Shown in pieces: positions 9,256 to 18,701 of a DNA stretch of 64,000 nucleotides (positions within the stretch are counted from its first letter, which is position 1; each line of letters starts with the position of its first letter). This DNA is from Paenibacillus tianjinensis (GTDB lineage Bacteria; Bacillota; Bacilli; Paenibacillales; Paenibacillaceae). Location of the stretch: positions 3,906,001 to 3,970,000 of the forward strand of contig NZ_CP070969.1 of assembly GCF_017086365.1 (NCBI RefSeq), read 5' to 3'. Under the pieces are notes generated by a model that was not told the origin of the DNA, made no database searches, and saw only the letters and a list, made by a program, of their open reading frames with translations. The position numbers were made by a program, and so were the translations under genes.

Positions 9256-12200
9256 TCACAGATCGTTATCCACGACATCGTCGAATGAATGTTCAAGACG
9301 GTGCAATTGCCAAGCAACATCGCTCCAATGCTCCGCAGAATCACCTCCTCTCAGCAGTTCTGACATGACCTCTTCCCGCTCGTTTAACTCTTCACCAAGT
9401 CTGTCTGCGGCCCGTCCTAATGCCTTCTCCAGAACATTTACATAGAAATCCAGCAGCAGCTTCTCCTGCACTTCTGCCGCCCCGGCGACAGCCTCTTTCA
9501 GCAGGGGTTCGGCTTCAGCGCGCAGCTCGGACCGGCCCGGCCCTTCGAAGAAATAGCGGGGCGATTTGAAACAGCTCCAGAGTGACAGCCAGTCAAGCGG
9601 ATTCCATGAAGCTTCTAGTTTATCCGGTGATGGCCACTCCTCCTTCTCATTCTCCAGAAACTGCAGGTCCTGCGGAGAAATGGACAGCTCCTCTGCCGCT
9701 GACTGAGCAGCCGATTGGACTAACCGGTGTCCTGCTGCTTCGAGCCGAAGCGTAGTTGCCCACAATTCCTGTTCCAGTTCCCGCTGCAGGGTACGCTCCA
9801 GCTCTCTGCCGCAGGCCGTGAAGATGTCTTTCAAGTTGCGGGCATCTTCACGCAGCAGCGATGGATGGAAGGATTCCTGGAAGAACCGTCCCAATGCGAA
9901 GCCGATCCGCTGCCGAACATGATACAGCAGTTCCTCCCCTTCACGCCGCAGATCACGGACAGGTCTTGCTTCTGCTGCGAGCAGCATGAGCCGCTTCCCG
10001 GCTGCAGCTTTACGCTCCTGCAGCTCCTGCATGCCTGTTTCCCGCCGCCCTGCCTCCATGGCAGCGAGCTCCTGCCATTCCGTTGCCCGCAGACGGACGG
10101 CGGTTATGCTCTCCCTCGCTGCGGCCAGCGACAGCTGCGGAAGTTCCCCACCGGCGAATTGTGCCAGCGCGTCCTCGAAACTCCGGAAACGGGAGGCTTC
10201 ATATCTGTCCCGATCGTTCCCTGTCTTGCCCTCCAGCGCCAGCAAACTAGACAGCGCATAAATACGTGGCGAGGTCAGCCCGCCGGCACGCAGGTTCTGC
10301 GCGACATGCCCCTTGACCTCCTCCAGCTCTTCTTCATCACTTGCCAGATCAGAGGCATTGATAATGAAGAACATTTTATCCAGCGCAAAGCTGTCTTTAA
10401 TTCTGCCCAGCTGGGCCAGCAGACCACGGTCCGCTTTGGAGAAGGCATGGTTGTAATAGGTCACGAAACAAATGGCATCGGCATTCTTCATGTAACCAAA
10501 CGTCACGCCGGTATGCCGCGCATGCAGGGAATCTGCTCCCGGCGTATCGACGAGCACAATGCCGCTGGCGGTAAGCGGACAGTCATAATACAGGTCCGTC
10601 CCCTGGATAAAGCAGGCTTGTGTCTCATCTGCGACCAGACTGCGGTACTCCTGCAGATCGACTGTGCGCACCGTACCCAGCAGGCCCTCCGCCTTCTTCC
10701 ACCCTGCCGCTGCAGCCCGCAGGAATCCGACATGCGGCAGAGCCGATGGATGCAGTCCGCTGACCTGCAGGCCTGCGGCAGCCGCAGTCCAGGATTGCCG
10801 CTGCGGCGGCGGCAGCTGCAGCACACTAAAGGAATGAAGAATATCTTCCCAGAATTCCTCAGCCGATTTCATCGTCACCACTGCGGTAGCATGGTGAAAC
10901 TCGCCTTCCGGCGCAAGAATCCGCCCCACTGCGGCCGTGGCTGGATGCGGAGACACGGGCAGCACGTCTTCGCCAAGCAGCGCATTGGCGAACGAGGATT
11001 TGCCGGCGCTGAACGCTCCGAACAGCGCCATCGTAAAGCGGCCGCCGGCGAGATCCGCCGCCCGCGCCGCCAGGCTGCGCGCCGCCGAAGCCATCGCCGG
11101 CTCGCCGCGCAGCAGCTCTGCCGCAGCGTTCAGCACCGCTGCGGCCTCACCCAGCCTGCGTCGTCCGCCCGCAGGCGTTGGCCCCGCCGCCCAGCCTGCG
11201 GCGGCGGGGCCTTGGGTGCCAGCCGCTGCGCCTTGCTGCGGCTGGGCTTCGCGCGGCGCTGCGCTAGGCGCGGCCGCGGTTGCCCTCACCTCCGGCAGCG
11301 TGCCGGGGGTGAGGGTCCGGCGCGGCGGCAGCAGCGCCGCTAGCTTAGCCGCGCGGGCGTCCGCCGCGCGGCTAAGCGCAGCCAGCGCGGCGAGGGCGCC
11401 CGCCTGCCGCTGCAGGGCTGCTTCGCGGCGCGCGAGCCCGGCGCGCCGCTCCTCGAGCAGCGGCGGCAGCTTCGCCAGCAGCTCATCGCCAAGAGCCAAT
11501 GCGGCGCGGCGGTACTGTGCTTTGATTTCAGCCGCCAGGGTGCGGCAGAAATTAAGCAGCGCCTCGCCGCCAGTCCCCGTTCCCGGCTTCACTGCAGCCG
11601 CCAGCCACTCCCGGCTCACCGCCGGGAAGCTGTCCTTCAGCCGGGCTTCCGCCCCCTCTTCCCACAGGCCGAGGGCTTCTGCCCATTCCCTGACCAGCTG
11701 CAGAATATGCCAGTCTAGCTGGCCCGAAATCTCCCGGCTCTGCAGCGCGTGCCAGGAGGCAAGCCGGTTCGCCTGCTCCTTCTCCCGCTTGGCGGCAGTG
11801 AACAGGAAACCACGCCGGAAGCCGGGCGCACAGCTCTCAATATAAGCCCCGGCAGCCTCTCTAACATCTGCAGGCATAAGATTGCTGTTGCCCAGCAGGG
11901 AGTCAAGTCCGCTGCGCAGGCTTCCCCTGGCCTGGTCGGGCAGCTCGGCCAGTTCATCCCTTTCTGTGGCGCAGGCAGCGATTTCCCGCTGCACCGAAGC
12001 TTCATTGGCCCCCTCTGCTTCTTCTAGCAGCGGTTCCCGTTCTTCGCGCTGTTCTTCGTGATAAGCAGCCATCAGCGTATCTGCGATATGATGTGCAGAT
12101 CGGGACAAGCTGTATTGCAGCAGTTCCTCCCGCTGCTCCAGCAGCCGGGTAATCAGGCTTAATAATTCATCCCACTGGTTCAGCGGATGCGCCTGCACCT

Positions 12201-12915
12201 TGAGCGAAGTGAACAGCAATCCCGCTGCCTCAATTCCCCAAGATTCGAAAGCGCTTTCTAATTGCTGCCGGTAGGCTTCGATTGTAATTTCCTGCTCACG
12301 GTGCTTGTCGATCTGATTGACAATAAGATACAGCGGTTTTCCCCAATCACTGAGATTTTTGGCGAAAGCCAAATTATTTTCCGACTGTACATGATTGTAG
12401 TCCATCACATAGAACACCACATCTGCCAGATGCAGCGCCGAACGTGTCGCCGCCTGATGCCCGTCATCCGTGGAATCGACACCCGGAGTATCCATCAGCA
12501 CGCCATGAGCTCCAAGCAATGGAACCGTTTCCCATACCTCAATGGCCGAATACTCATTGCCGCTGCGGCAATATTCCTGCAGCCGGTCAGGAGTTGTCTC
12601 CCAAGGAACCTGCTTATCTGTGACAGGATACAGCAATACGCGCGGCGCTCCGCTGCGGATGGATACCACATTGGCGCTTGTGGGTATAGGTCCGGAAGGA
12701 AGCACTTCACTGCCGCACAGCCTGTTGATCATACTTGATTTTCCCGCAGAGAAATGGCCGCAAAAAGCAAGCGTCAGCTCATGCCTTTGTTCCTTAACCT
12801 GCAAATCAGCAATCACCCGGGCCGTTTCCCGTTCGCCCCACTGATCCATCAGTGATTGAAGCGATGACAGCCCTGATTCCTTTATCTGCTCCAGCTTCGC
12901 TGGTTCTGCTCGCAC
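9256..12915 (-). CDS. dynA: Double dynamin-like GTPase
   Basis: Membrane-remodelling GTPase like B. subtilis DynA (YpbR): two fused dynamin units in one 1219-aa chain. First G domain: G1 GHFSAGKS (53-60), G3 DTPGVDST, G4 NQID. Second: G1 GAFSAGKSS near residue 630, G3 DTPGADS. The GTG at 12915 is chosen because GGAGGT lies 8 nt before it; an upstream ATG at 12954 lacks a site. Between the units is an Ala/Pro/Arg-rich linker encoded by a very GC-rich stretch (about 11040-11480). Expected role: fusion, repair or tethering of the cell membrane under phage or antibiotic stress, from the B. subtilis homologue. Confidence 0.93.
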   Translation of the reverse strand: MRAEPAKLEQIKESGLSSLQSLMDQWGERETARVIADLQVKEQRHELTLAFCGHFSAGKSSMINRLCGSEVLPSGPIPTSANVVSIRSGAPRVLLYPVTDKQVPWETTPDRLQEYCRSGNEYSAIEVWETVPLLGAHGVLMDTPGVDSTDDGHQAATRSALHLADVVFYVMDYNHVQSENNLAFAKNLSDWGKPLYLIVNQIDKHREQEITIEAYRQQLESAFESWGIEAAGLLFTSLKVQAHPLNQWDELLSLITRLLEQREELLQYSLSRSAHHIADTLMAAYHEEQREEREPLLEEAEGANEASVQREIAACATERDELAELPDQARGSLRSGLDSLLGNSNLMPADVREAAGAYIESCAPGFRRGFLFTAAKREKEQANRLASWHALQSREISGQLDWHILQLVREWAEALGLWEEGAEARLKDSFPAVSREWLAAAVKPGTGTGGEALLNFCRTLAAEIKAQYRRAALALGDELLAKLPPLLEERRAGLARREAALQRQAGALAALAALSRAADARAAKLAALLPPRRTLTPGTLPEVRATAAAPSAAPREAQPQQGAAAGTQGPAAAGWAAGPTPAGGRRRLGEAAAVLNAAAELLRGEPAMASAARSLAARAADLAGGRFTMALFGAFSAGKSSFANALLGEDVLPVSPHPATAAVGRILAPEGEFHHATAVVTMKSAEEFWEDILHSFSVLQLPPPQRQSWTAAAAGLQVSGLHPSALPHVGFLRAAAAGWKKAEGLLGTVRTVDLQEYRSLVADETQACFIQGTDLYYDCPLTASGIVLVDTPGADSLHARHTGVTFGYMKNADAICFVTYYNHAFSKADRGLLAQLGRIKDSFALDKMFFIINASDLASDEEELEEVKGHVAQNLRAGGLTSPRIYALSSLLALEGKTGNDRDRYEASRFRSFEDALAQFAGGELPQLSLAAARESITAVRLRATEWQELAAMEAGRRETGMQELQERKAAAGKRLMLLAAEARPVRDLRREGEELLYHVRQRIGFALGRFFQESFHPSLLREDARNLKDIFTACGRELERTLQRELEQELWATTLRLEAAGHRLVQSAAQSAAEELSISPQDLQFLENEKEEWPSPDKLEASWNPLDWLSLWSCFKSPRYFFEGPGRSELRAEAEPLLKEAVAGAAEVQEKLLLDFYVNVLEKALGRAADRLGEELNEREEVMSELLRGGDSAEHWSDVAWQLHRLEHSFDDVVDNDL

Positions 12916-13141
12916 AAACGTCCACCTCCGCCGTCTCCCATAATGTCTATACACCTATGTCTATGTACTGCTCCGCTGATAGGGCCAATAAATCCGGCGC
13001 CTGATTTTACATTTTATTCCTCATTAATATTTAAAAAACGCTATCTTTAAATTTAAAGTGTACAAGATTATCTTCATTCTATCACCAGTTTGTCATAAAT
13101 CAAATAATCACAGATTACAAAAACAGCTATAATCCCTTACA

Positions 13142-13459
13142 AAATTCTCGGCATACTACATCCTGCTGGCCTTATATACTCCTAAGCACGGTTACGCGAT
13201 AATGAAGTATATCGAAGAGCTTACAGACGGAGAGGTCAGGATCGGACCGGCAACGCTTTATACCTTAATCAAGAAGATGCAGAAAACCTATTATATATTA
13301 CTGAATGAGGACGAGGATGAGCGGAGAAAAACCTACCAGCTGACAGCTAAGGGAGAGCAGATCATTGCTGCTGAGATTGAGCGGAGATTAAGAATGGCAC
13401 GGCACGGGCATGCCGCACAAGCTGATTTATTGTCTCGATATCCGTCAGCTGCAAAATGA
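13142..13459 (+). pseudogene. PadR-family regulator remnant (no start codon)
   Basis: The reading frame encodes a recognisable PadR winged helix (YYILLALYTPKHGYAIMKY, then RIGPATLYTLIKKMQK and a RRKTYQLTAKG wing). The conserved N-terminal helix lies before the first available ATG (13202), and the frame has no ATG, GTG or TTG between the stop at about 13130 and this helix. The segment after the recognition helix (KTYYILLNEDEDE) is also abnormal. No ribosome site is visible. A decayed regulator is the simplest reading; starting at 13202 would give a protein lacking helix 1. Confidence 0.65.
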
Positions 13460-13807
13460 GGAAGAACAGGAGTACAAGGATATTTTCGCTGACAGCGGCT
13501 GGCATTATGTGTGTTCTTCCGGGGATCTGCATATCTTCTCAGCGGAACCGGGAACAGTTCCCCTGCATACCGACCGCGAAACCTCATACGTGAAATACTC
13601 CAGAGTTGTCCGAATAGCAGGACTATGGCTCTCGTTACACTGATGCTGACCGTTGCAAGCTTCGTTTTAAGATATGCTTCAACTACAATCTGGAAGCAAA
13701 TGCTGCTGCAGAATTTTTCTTTTGTGGCCATTATGCTGTGCGTCATGATACTGGTACCGTCCCTAATGGTCTATATTGCTTATTCATTAAGGCTAAGATC
13801 ATTCTCG
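13410..13807 (+). pseudogene. DUF2812 membrane protein remnant (frameshifted)
   Basis: Frame 3 from 13410 encodes a DUF2812-like segment (YKDIFADSGWHYVCSSGDLH, then IFSAEPGTVPLHTDRETS) and stops at 13643. The expected membrane part continues in another frame (from about 13622), with two hydrophobic helices (VTLMLTVASFVLRYAS and FVAIMLCVMILVPSLMVYIA) up to 13807. DUF2812 proteins are normally encoded right after a PadR regulator. Here the N-terminal half of the domain is missing and a frameshift splits the rest, so this is the broken partner of the PadR remnant. Confidence 0.65.
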
Positions 13808-13862
13808 TAAAGTACTCAAGTTAGTGAGAAAAATCATCCTTTACACTAGTATTTTGCACCGC

Positions 13863-13895
13863 AAAAAAGAGCCGGCCCAAACGGGACGGCTCTTT
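13863..13895 (-). terminator. Terminator after the 88-aa gene
   Basis: Stem AAAGAGCCG / CGGCTCTTT with an inner CCC/GGG pairing, followed by six T residues on the minus strand. It ends the nth-linked unit. Confidence 0.88.
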
Positions 13896-13908
13896 GAGTA
13901 GAATAATA

Positions 13909-14175
13909 TTATGCTGTTTCCAATACTGGAAGCAGAATTTCGAATACTTTGCCATGCTGAAGAATCGTCAAGCCGCGGGACTTGTCCTTCATTACGACAA
14001 CCTCGGGCTTCTGGGACATACGCTCCAGGTAATGCTCAGGCACATCACCGGAGTGGCTGATTGTGATGCCTTCTACTTCCTGCTCTTCGTTTTCTTCAAG
14101 CGGACTTTCAACTACACGGTCAAAAATATCGGAAAACGCCTCAAAATTATCAGTATACACAGAAATGCACTTCAT
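13909..14175 (-). CDS. Conserved small hypothetical protein
   Basis: 88-aa acidic soluble protein without signal peptide or membrane segment. I do not recognise a family. The N-terminus MKCISVYTDNFEAFSDIFD and the run PLEENEEQEVEG are the most distinctive parts. It starts 2 nt after the nth stop and is followed by a strong terminator, so it is co-transcribed with nth and is very likely a real gene. Role unknown. Confidence 0.75.
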   Translation of the reverse strand: MKCISVYTDNFEAFSDIFDRVVESPLEENEEQEVEGITISHSGDVPEHYLERMSQKPEVVVMKDKSRGLTILQHGKVFEILLPVLETA

Positions 14176-14177
14176 CT

Positions 14178-14888
14178 CTATCCCATCCTCTTCTTCATCT
14201 CTAACTTTTTGCTTGCTCCCGCTGTAATCTTATCTTTCCTGATTACGGCGGTTTTCATACGCTTCTTGCCTTCACGGCACACATCGAGCAACGGACAAAT
14301 CTGGCATGCGGGATTCTGTGCCTTGCAGTGATATCGTCCAAAAAAGATCAGCCGGTGATGCGTGAGCGTCCATTCCTCACGGGGTATCACCTTCATGAGC
14401 TTCTTCTCCACTTCCAGCACAGAATCCTTCCAGCCTGCTAGTGCGAGCCGTTTTGCTACACGTTCCACATGAGTGTCTACGGCTATGGCCGGGACACCAA
14501 ATGCGTTGGAAACTACAACATTAGCCGTTTTGCGCCCGACACCCGGTAAGGTTACCAGTAAGTCATGCGCCTGCGGGACTTCACCGCCGTATTGTTCAAT
14601 CAGAATCAAACAGAGGTTGTGAATATGCTTGGCTTTGTTGCGAAACAACCCGATGCGCCGGATGTCATTCTCCAGCTCCTCCAAGGGGACAGAAACATAA
14701 TCCAGTGGAGTTTTGTACTTTTGAAACAGGTCCTCGGTCACTTTGTTTACTGTTGCGTCCGTACATTGGGCTGACAGCAATACCGCGATCGTTAACTCGA
14801 AGGCGTTCTTGTGGTTCAGTTCACAATGCGCATCAGGAAACAAGTCTCCAATACTATCCAGAATGTGGCGGACCTCTGCAGCTTTCAT
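14178..14888 (-). CDS. nth: Endonuclease III (DNA glycosylase/AP lyase)
   Basis: Base-excision repair enzyme for oxidised pyrimidines. 236 aa. The helix-hairpin-helix motif LPGVGRKTANVV carries the catalytic Lys, and the catalytic Asp follows in AVDTHVERV. A C-terminal 4Fe-4S cluster has spacing C-x6-C-x2-C-x5-C (CKAQNPACQICPLLDVC). About 20 extra C-terminal residues rich in Lys follow the cluster. Strong GGAGGGG site. In B. subtilis nth follows dnaD, but here dnaD lies 14 kb away. Confidence 0.96.
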   Translation of the reverse strand: MKAAEVRHILDSIGDLFPDAHCELNHKNAFELTIAVLLSAQCTDATVNKVTEDLFQKYKTPLDYVSVPLEELENDIRRIGLFRNKAKHIHNLCLILIEQYGGEVPQAHDLLVTLPGVGRKTANVVVSNAFGVPAIAVDTHVERVAKRLALAGWKDSVLEVEKKLMKVIPREEWTLTHHRLIFFGRYHCKAQNPACQICPLLDVCREGKKRMKTAVIRKDKITAGASKKLEMKKRMG

Positions 14889-15045
14889 AGCGTCCCCTCC
14901 ACGGAGTATTTACACTCGAACGAAGGAGAAACGGAGGGCCTGTCCTCAAAAGAAGGGATCCGTTTCAATTGCGAGCGTATCTTCTCATTGTTTACCGAAA
15001 TATAAGGATACATAATTGTGAGCATTCTATCTATTCTTATATTTC

Positions 15046-15087
15046 AAAAAAAACGTCTTGACGCAGTATTTCCTCTGCGTCAAGACG
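15046..15087 (-). terminator. Terminator of the envelope cluster
   Basis: 13-bp perfect stem CGTCTTGACGCAG / CTGCGTCAAGACG with an 8-nt loop, followed by eight T residues on the minus strand, just beyond the SLH-protein stop. Confidence 0.93.
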
Positions 15088-15115
15088 GTGTTTCACCCGG
15101 AAATCCACCATAACA

Positions 15116-17869
15116 TTATTGTTTCACAATTTCAACGATAACATCATTATTGAAATACATTATAATATTATCATTTTCTTTGAGAGATTGCACGGATAAA
15201 GTCGTGTCACCTTGATGAATATATACATTGGATGCAAATGTGTAGCGGTATGGATCGTTCAGATTAGAGCGTTTGACCTGCAGCTCATTGCTACTGCTAT
15301 CCGCACGTGAGAATGCCCGGCTTAGCTGGGTCAATACGCGGATAATGATTGCTCCATCAGCATCCTTGCGCACTTCCACACGGTCTGCAGTTGTAATATT
15401 TCCAAGCGCTGTTGTCGTTACTCCGTCCCGGATGATCTTTACCCCTCCGGCGGTCGAATACGTCTGGGTTGCTCCAGTATAATCCTTCACCGTTAGAGTG
15501 CTTGCTGTAGTATCCAAAGCAGCCACTTGCCCAAGGCTAACCTTCACTGCCTGGATGGAGAGCGCCGCACTTCCTTCGAACTTCACATTCACAAAATCTC
15601 CGGCTTTCAAATCACTTACAGTAATTTTCTGTCCGGCTTCGTTTGTCATCGGAATAGTTAACGTGTACAGCTCACTCGTACCGCCCGACCATTTCACACC
15701 CAGCTTATTCGTAGTGCTGTTTACTGAGGTTACTTCAAGCTGGGCCGATGATTGAACCCGAAGTACCGAGATGACATCCTGGCTTCCGGAGAGCACCGCT
15801 GTGACTTGACTGTTTAGTGAGACATCAGTAATGGCAGCAGATGTCTTGCCAAAGTAATCAACAGATAATGGATAAGGCAGTGTCAGCAGCTGACCATTGC
15901 TTAGCTTAAGCACTATCGTTTTGGTTGAGGTACTCACTGAAGCCAGCGTTCCGCTATATTTGGTTGTACTTTCTACAGACAGCGCACGCTCATTTATCGA
16001 TATTACATCAACTTTACGGTTTTCAGTCAATCTTGTCGCCATGTTGATCAGCGAAGTAGTCGGCGCACCATCATAGGCAAGCTTCGTATTGGCATCAATC
16101 TGAACCACATGTGCCTTGTTATTATTGTCCATAAAGGTAAGCAGCTGTGATTTCGTATTATAGGCAATAACCGTTGATCCGCTATATTGCTCAATCTGCC
16201 GGCTGGTCACTTCAATTTTAGTAACCTGATCGCTGCTGTTCAGTGTAAGCTGAACATTGTCCCCCCCGGTAGCGTCGGCGATAAGATCCCCGGCAACCGG
16301 AGTTGTCACATTAGGAATTATAATGGTTGGGGAGGTTGCGAGCAGCCTAACTTCACGTGTACCATCTGCTTTTTTATACACTATAGTTGAGCCTGTCATT
16401 TCAACAATCGAACCCTGCACTGTTCGTTCCGTTCCGGATGTCACTTCAACAGCAGCAATAACATTATTTTTAATCGTATATTTCACGGCTGCATTAGCCT
16501 TCAGATCGGCTGGCTGCAGTACAGCGTTTTGCGAACTGAACAGTGTCGCCCCCTCTTCCCAGTTGAAGGTCTCCACTGTTCCGGCTGCATTTTTGAAGGT
16601 TATGCTTTTGGCCGCCAGGTTAATGCTTTGAAGTGTTCCCGTGGCTGTCTTGTTTACAATCCCCGAGGTTACCTGGAGCTTAACCACTTTGTGTAAGCCG
16701 CTGTATGTTTCACGCACAAGCTTAATCTTACTGCCTGCTGTAATAGACGAAGCCGTGATGGCAGCGTCGTTGACATCCACAAAGACTGTATTGGCATCAT
16801 AGCTATACTGGTCATATCCCGTTGCCGAATCCACCCAGATAATTCCTTGCGTAATTTTGGCGAAGGTACCTTCAACAGCCTCTATCTGCGGAGTAGCATC
16901 CGTCAACTCTACATAGGCCGCATTATAAGTGGCTCCGATGACAGTAACCTTCGTATAGGGCTGAATTTCATTCAGACTGATTCTTGTATCGGAAGAGCTG
17001 TTGAAGTAAGCTGTGTTCGGACTCAGATTATAGACAGAGGAAGCGCCGTTGCTGTAAACCGTCATTTTCCCGTCTTTTAATGCGCTGATGGTGCCCGATA
17101 CCGTATTGTCGTACTGCAGGGTATTATGCGCTTCTGCCCGGCTGAAAAAAGTCGCCAGCTGAGCACGGGTTACCGCACCTTGCGGATCAAACCGGTTGCC
17201 GTCCAAACCGTTAGCCAATCCCAGATCTACCGCAGTATTGATATAGCCGCGTTTATTCGCCGAGACCTTAGCATCATCGGCAAAACCGGTTGGCTCATTA
17301 GCCACTGATGCTGCCTGCGAGCTTTTGCCCAAAGCTCTAATCAGCAATTCAGCAATCCACTCACGGGAAGCTTTGCGCTCACCCCAGGAGGTTTTGAGAT
17401 TATCCGCTGCCATCTCTACGGTCTTATCCAGCAGTCCTGACTGGAAAGCTAGCACAACATACGGCTTATAATAATTCGAAACCTGGAAATTGGTTGGAAG
17501 CACTACATCCGTTGTACTGCTTATATTGCCTTGCAGCTTCATGAAGCGGAGAGCCATCAGTACAGCTTCCTGCTGAGTGACCGAATCCCCTGGACGGAAC
17601 AAGCCGTTATTGCCGACTACGATTCCCTGCGAAGCTAGCTTGTAGATATGTTTCTCGGCCCAGAAGCCTGTTTTCACATCGCTGAAAATACCCGCAGATA
17701 CCACAGCAGCTTGAGTCGTTGCAGCTGCAGAAGTAGTAGCCGGAGTAACTGCAGTATCCGCAAAAGCAGCCCCTGCTCCGCCGAATGCCATAGCACCGGC
17801 CAGGACAGCTGATGCCGCTTTGGTTGAATAGGCCTTAATCGAATGTTTTGATCTTTTTTGACCGGACAA
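15116..17869 (-). CDS. S-layer-homology (SLH) domain surface protein
   Basis: 917-aa exported protein. Start is TTG at 17869 with GAGAGGGG 9 nt upstream. The signal peptide contains AVLAGAMAFGGAGAAFADTA, with cleavage after AFA. Three SLH repeats follow (about 58-110, a more divergent one at about 120-180, and about 190-250 ending AVTRAQLATFFSRAE), which tether the protein to pyruvylated cell-wall polymer. The remaining 660 residues are Thr/Ser/Val-rich beta-type repeats of the form G-T-hydrophobic with ITV-like strands, without an enzymatic motif I recognise. It is last in a run with two amidases and a GerMN lipoprotein. Confidence 0.9.
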   Translation of the reverse strand: MSGQKRSKHSIKAYSTKAASAVLAGAMAFGGAGAAFADTAVTPATTSAAATTQAAVVSAGIFSDVKTGFWAEKHIYKLASQGIVVGNNGLFRPGDSVTQQEAVLMALRFMKLQGNISSTTDVVLPTNFQVSNYYKPYVVLAFQSGLLDKTVEMAADNLKTSWGERKASREWIAELLIRALGKSSQAASVANEPTGFADDAKVSANKRGYINTAVDLGLANGLDGNRFDPQGAVTRAQLATFFSRAEAHNTLQYDNTVSGTISALKDGKMTVYSNGASSVYNLSPNTAYFNSSSDTRISLNEIQPYTKVTVIGATYNAAYVELTDATPQIEAVEGTFAKITQGIIWVDSATGYDQYSYDANTVFVDVNDAAITASSITAGSKIKLVRETYSGLHKVVKLQVTSGIVNKTATGTLQSINLAAKSITFKNAAGTVETFNWEEGATLFSSQNAVLQPADLKANAAVKYTIKNNVIAAVEVTSGTERTVQGSIVEMTGSTIVYKKADGTREVRLLATSPTIIIPNVTTPVAGDLIADATGGDNVQLTLNSSDQVTKIEVTSRQIEQYSGSTVIAYNTKSQLLTFMDNNNKAHVVQIDANTKLAYDGAPTTSLINMATRLTENRKVDVISINERALSVESTTKYSGTLASVSTSTKTIVLKLSNGQLLTLPYPLSVDYFGKTSAAITDVSLNSQVTAVLSGSQDVISVLRVQSSAQLEVTSVNSTTNKLGVKWSGGTSELYTLTIPMTNEAGQKITVSDLKAGDFVNVKFEGSAALSIQAVKVSLGQVAALDTTASTLTVKDYTGATQTYSTAGGVKIIRDGVTTTALGNITTADRVEVRKDADGAIIIRVLTQLSRAFSRADSSSNELQVKRSNLNDPYRYTFASNVYIHQGDTTLSVQSLKENDNIIMYFNNDVIVEIVKQ

Positions 17870-17949
17870 TAGGTTATTCCCCTCTCAATGATCCATGTAA
17901 ATGTTCAATTCATTATTCGCGGATTCATGCTCCGAATCCTGCACAGCAT

Positions 17950-18594
17950 TTAGAGGCCGCTGTTCTCTCTGGTCAGCGGATGCTCCAGATCTACATGCCC
18001 CATCAGACTTTCCACCTGCTCACCATCGACCAGAAGCTCGACCGATTTCACTTCTTCAAACTGGAAGAGGGTCTTGGCCAGCGCACTTATCGCCAGTGAC
18101 TCACCGCCTGCGCCAAGCTGGGCTTCATCCGGTTTGTGAATGTCCATCACAATCTGCCCGTCTTTGAAATCCAGCGATTTAAGCTCAATGCCGCTCCAGA
18201 GTGGCACTTGCTCCGTATTGCTACTGCTCTGAAGCGTTTTGAACGCCTCGCTGTATTTCTCGGTTTCACTCGTAAAGCTGATCGTTCCTGCCGCTGCAAT
18301 CAAATCCATCTGCTGCGGATCCGTATAATAAACTTCAATATCCTGAGACTGCTTGGCCGGTTCAGTTGGCTTAGCGGTCGCTGTAGGAGCAGGGGTTGCC
18401 TCTGCAGGCGGAGCAATAGAAGGTGTAACCACCTCGCCTCCGCTGTTCTCCGAATTTCCTCCAGCCGCGCTTACAACCGAATTATTACCTTGATCTGCAT
18501 TTGCATCCGGAGAGGCTGCCGGCTTCTCTCCGCATCCGGCAATTACCATCAGAAGAACTGCTGAGACCGCTGTATACGTTAATTTCTTGTTCAT
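17950..18594 (-). CDS. GerMN-domain lipoprotein
   Basis: About 214-aa lipoprotein. Signal peptide with lipobox VIAGC, then a low-complexity linker rich in Pro, Thr and Ala (APPAEATPAPTATAKPTEPA), then a GerMN domain (DIEVYYTDPQQMDLI to the C-terminus), as in GerM proteins of sporulation and germination. The third of three possible starts (ATG 18594) is preferred, being 8 nt after AGAGGGGG. It lies between an amidase and the SLH protein, which suggests a role in wall remodelling; function not proven. Confidence 0.85.
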   Translation of the reverse strand: MNKKLTYTAVSAVLLMVIAGCGEKPAASPDANADQGNNSVVSAAGGNSENSGGEVVTPSIAPPAEATPAPTATAKPTEPAKQSQDIEVYYTDPQQMDLIAAAGTISFTSETEKYSEAFKTLQSSSNTEQVPLWSGIELKSLDFKDGQIVMDIHKPDEAQLGAGGESLAISALAKTLFQFEEVKSVELLVDGEQVESLMGHVDLEHPLTRENSGL

Positions 18595-18701
18595 CAACAT
18601 TACCCCCTCTAGATGAATACGGGCAGACAGAACTGCAAAGCCTGTTCAGCCTGCTATGCTGGCCGTACCACGCTTTGCGGCTCTTATCTGCCGCTTGGCT
18701 G

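Noticed and set aside
9727..11343. 538-codon plus-strand frame, and a 302-codon one at 10937-11845, opposite dynA
   Set aside because: They are antisense to well-matched dynamin domains, have Arg/Gln/Pro-biased nonsense composition and owe their length to the GC-rich block.
13842..13900. Possible CRISPR-like or tRNA-like structure near the hairpin at 13.87 kb
   Set aside because: Single hairpin with a T-run; a simple terminator explains it. No spaced direct repeats or cloverleaf were seen anywhere in the window.
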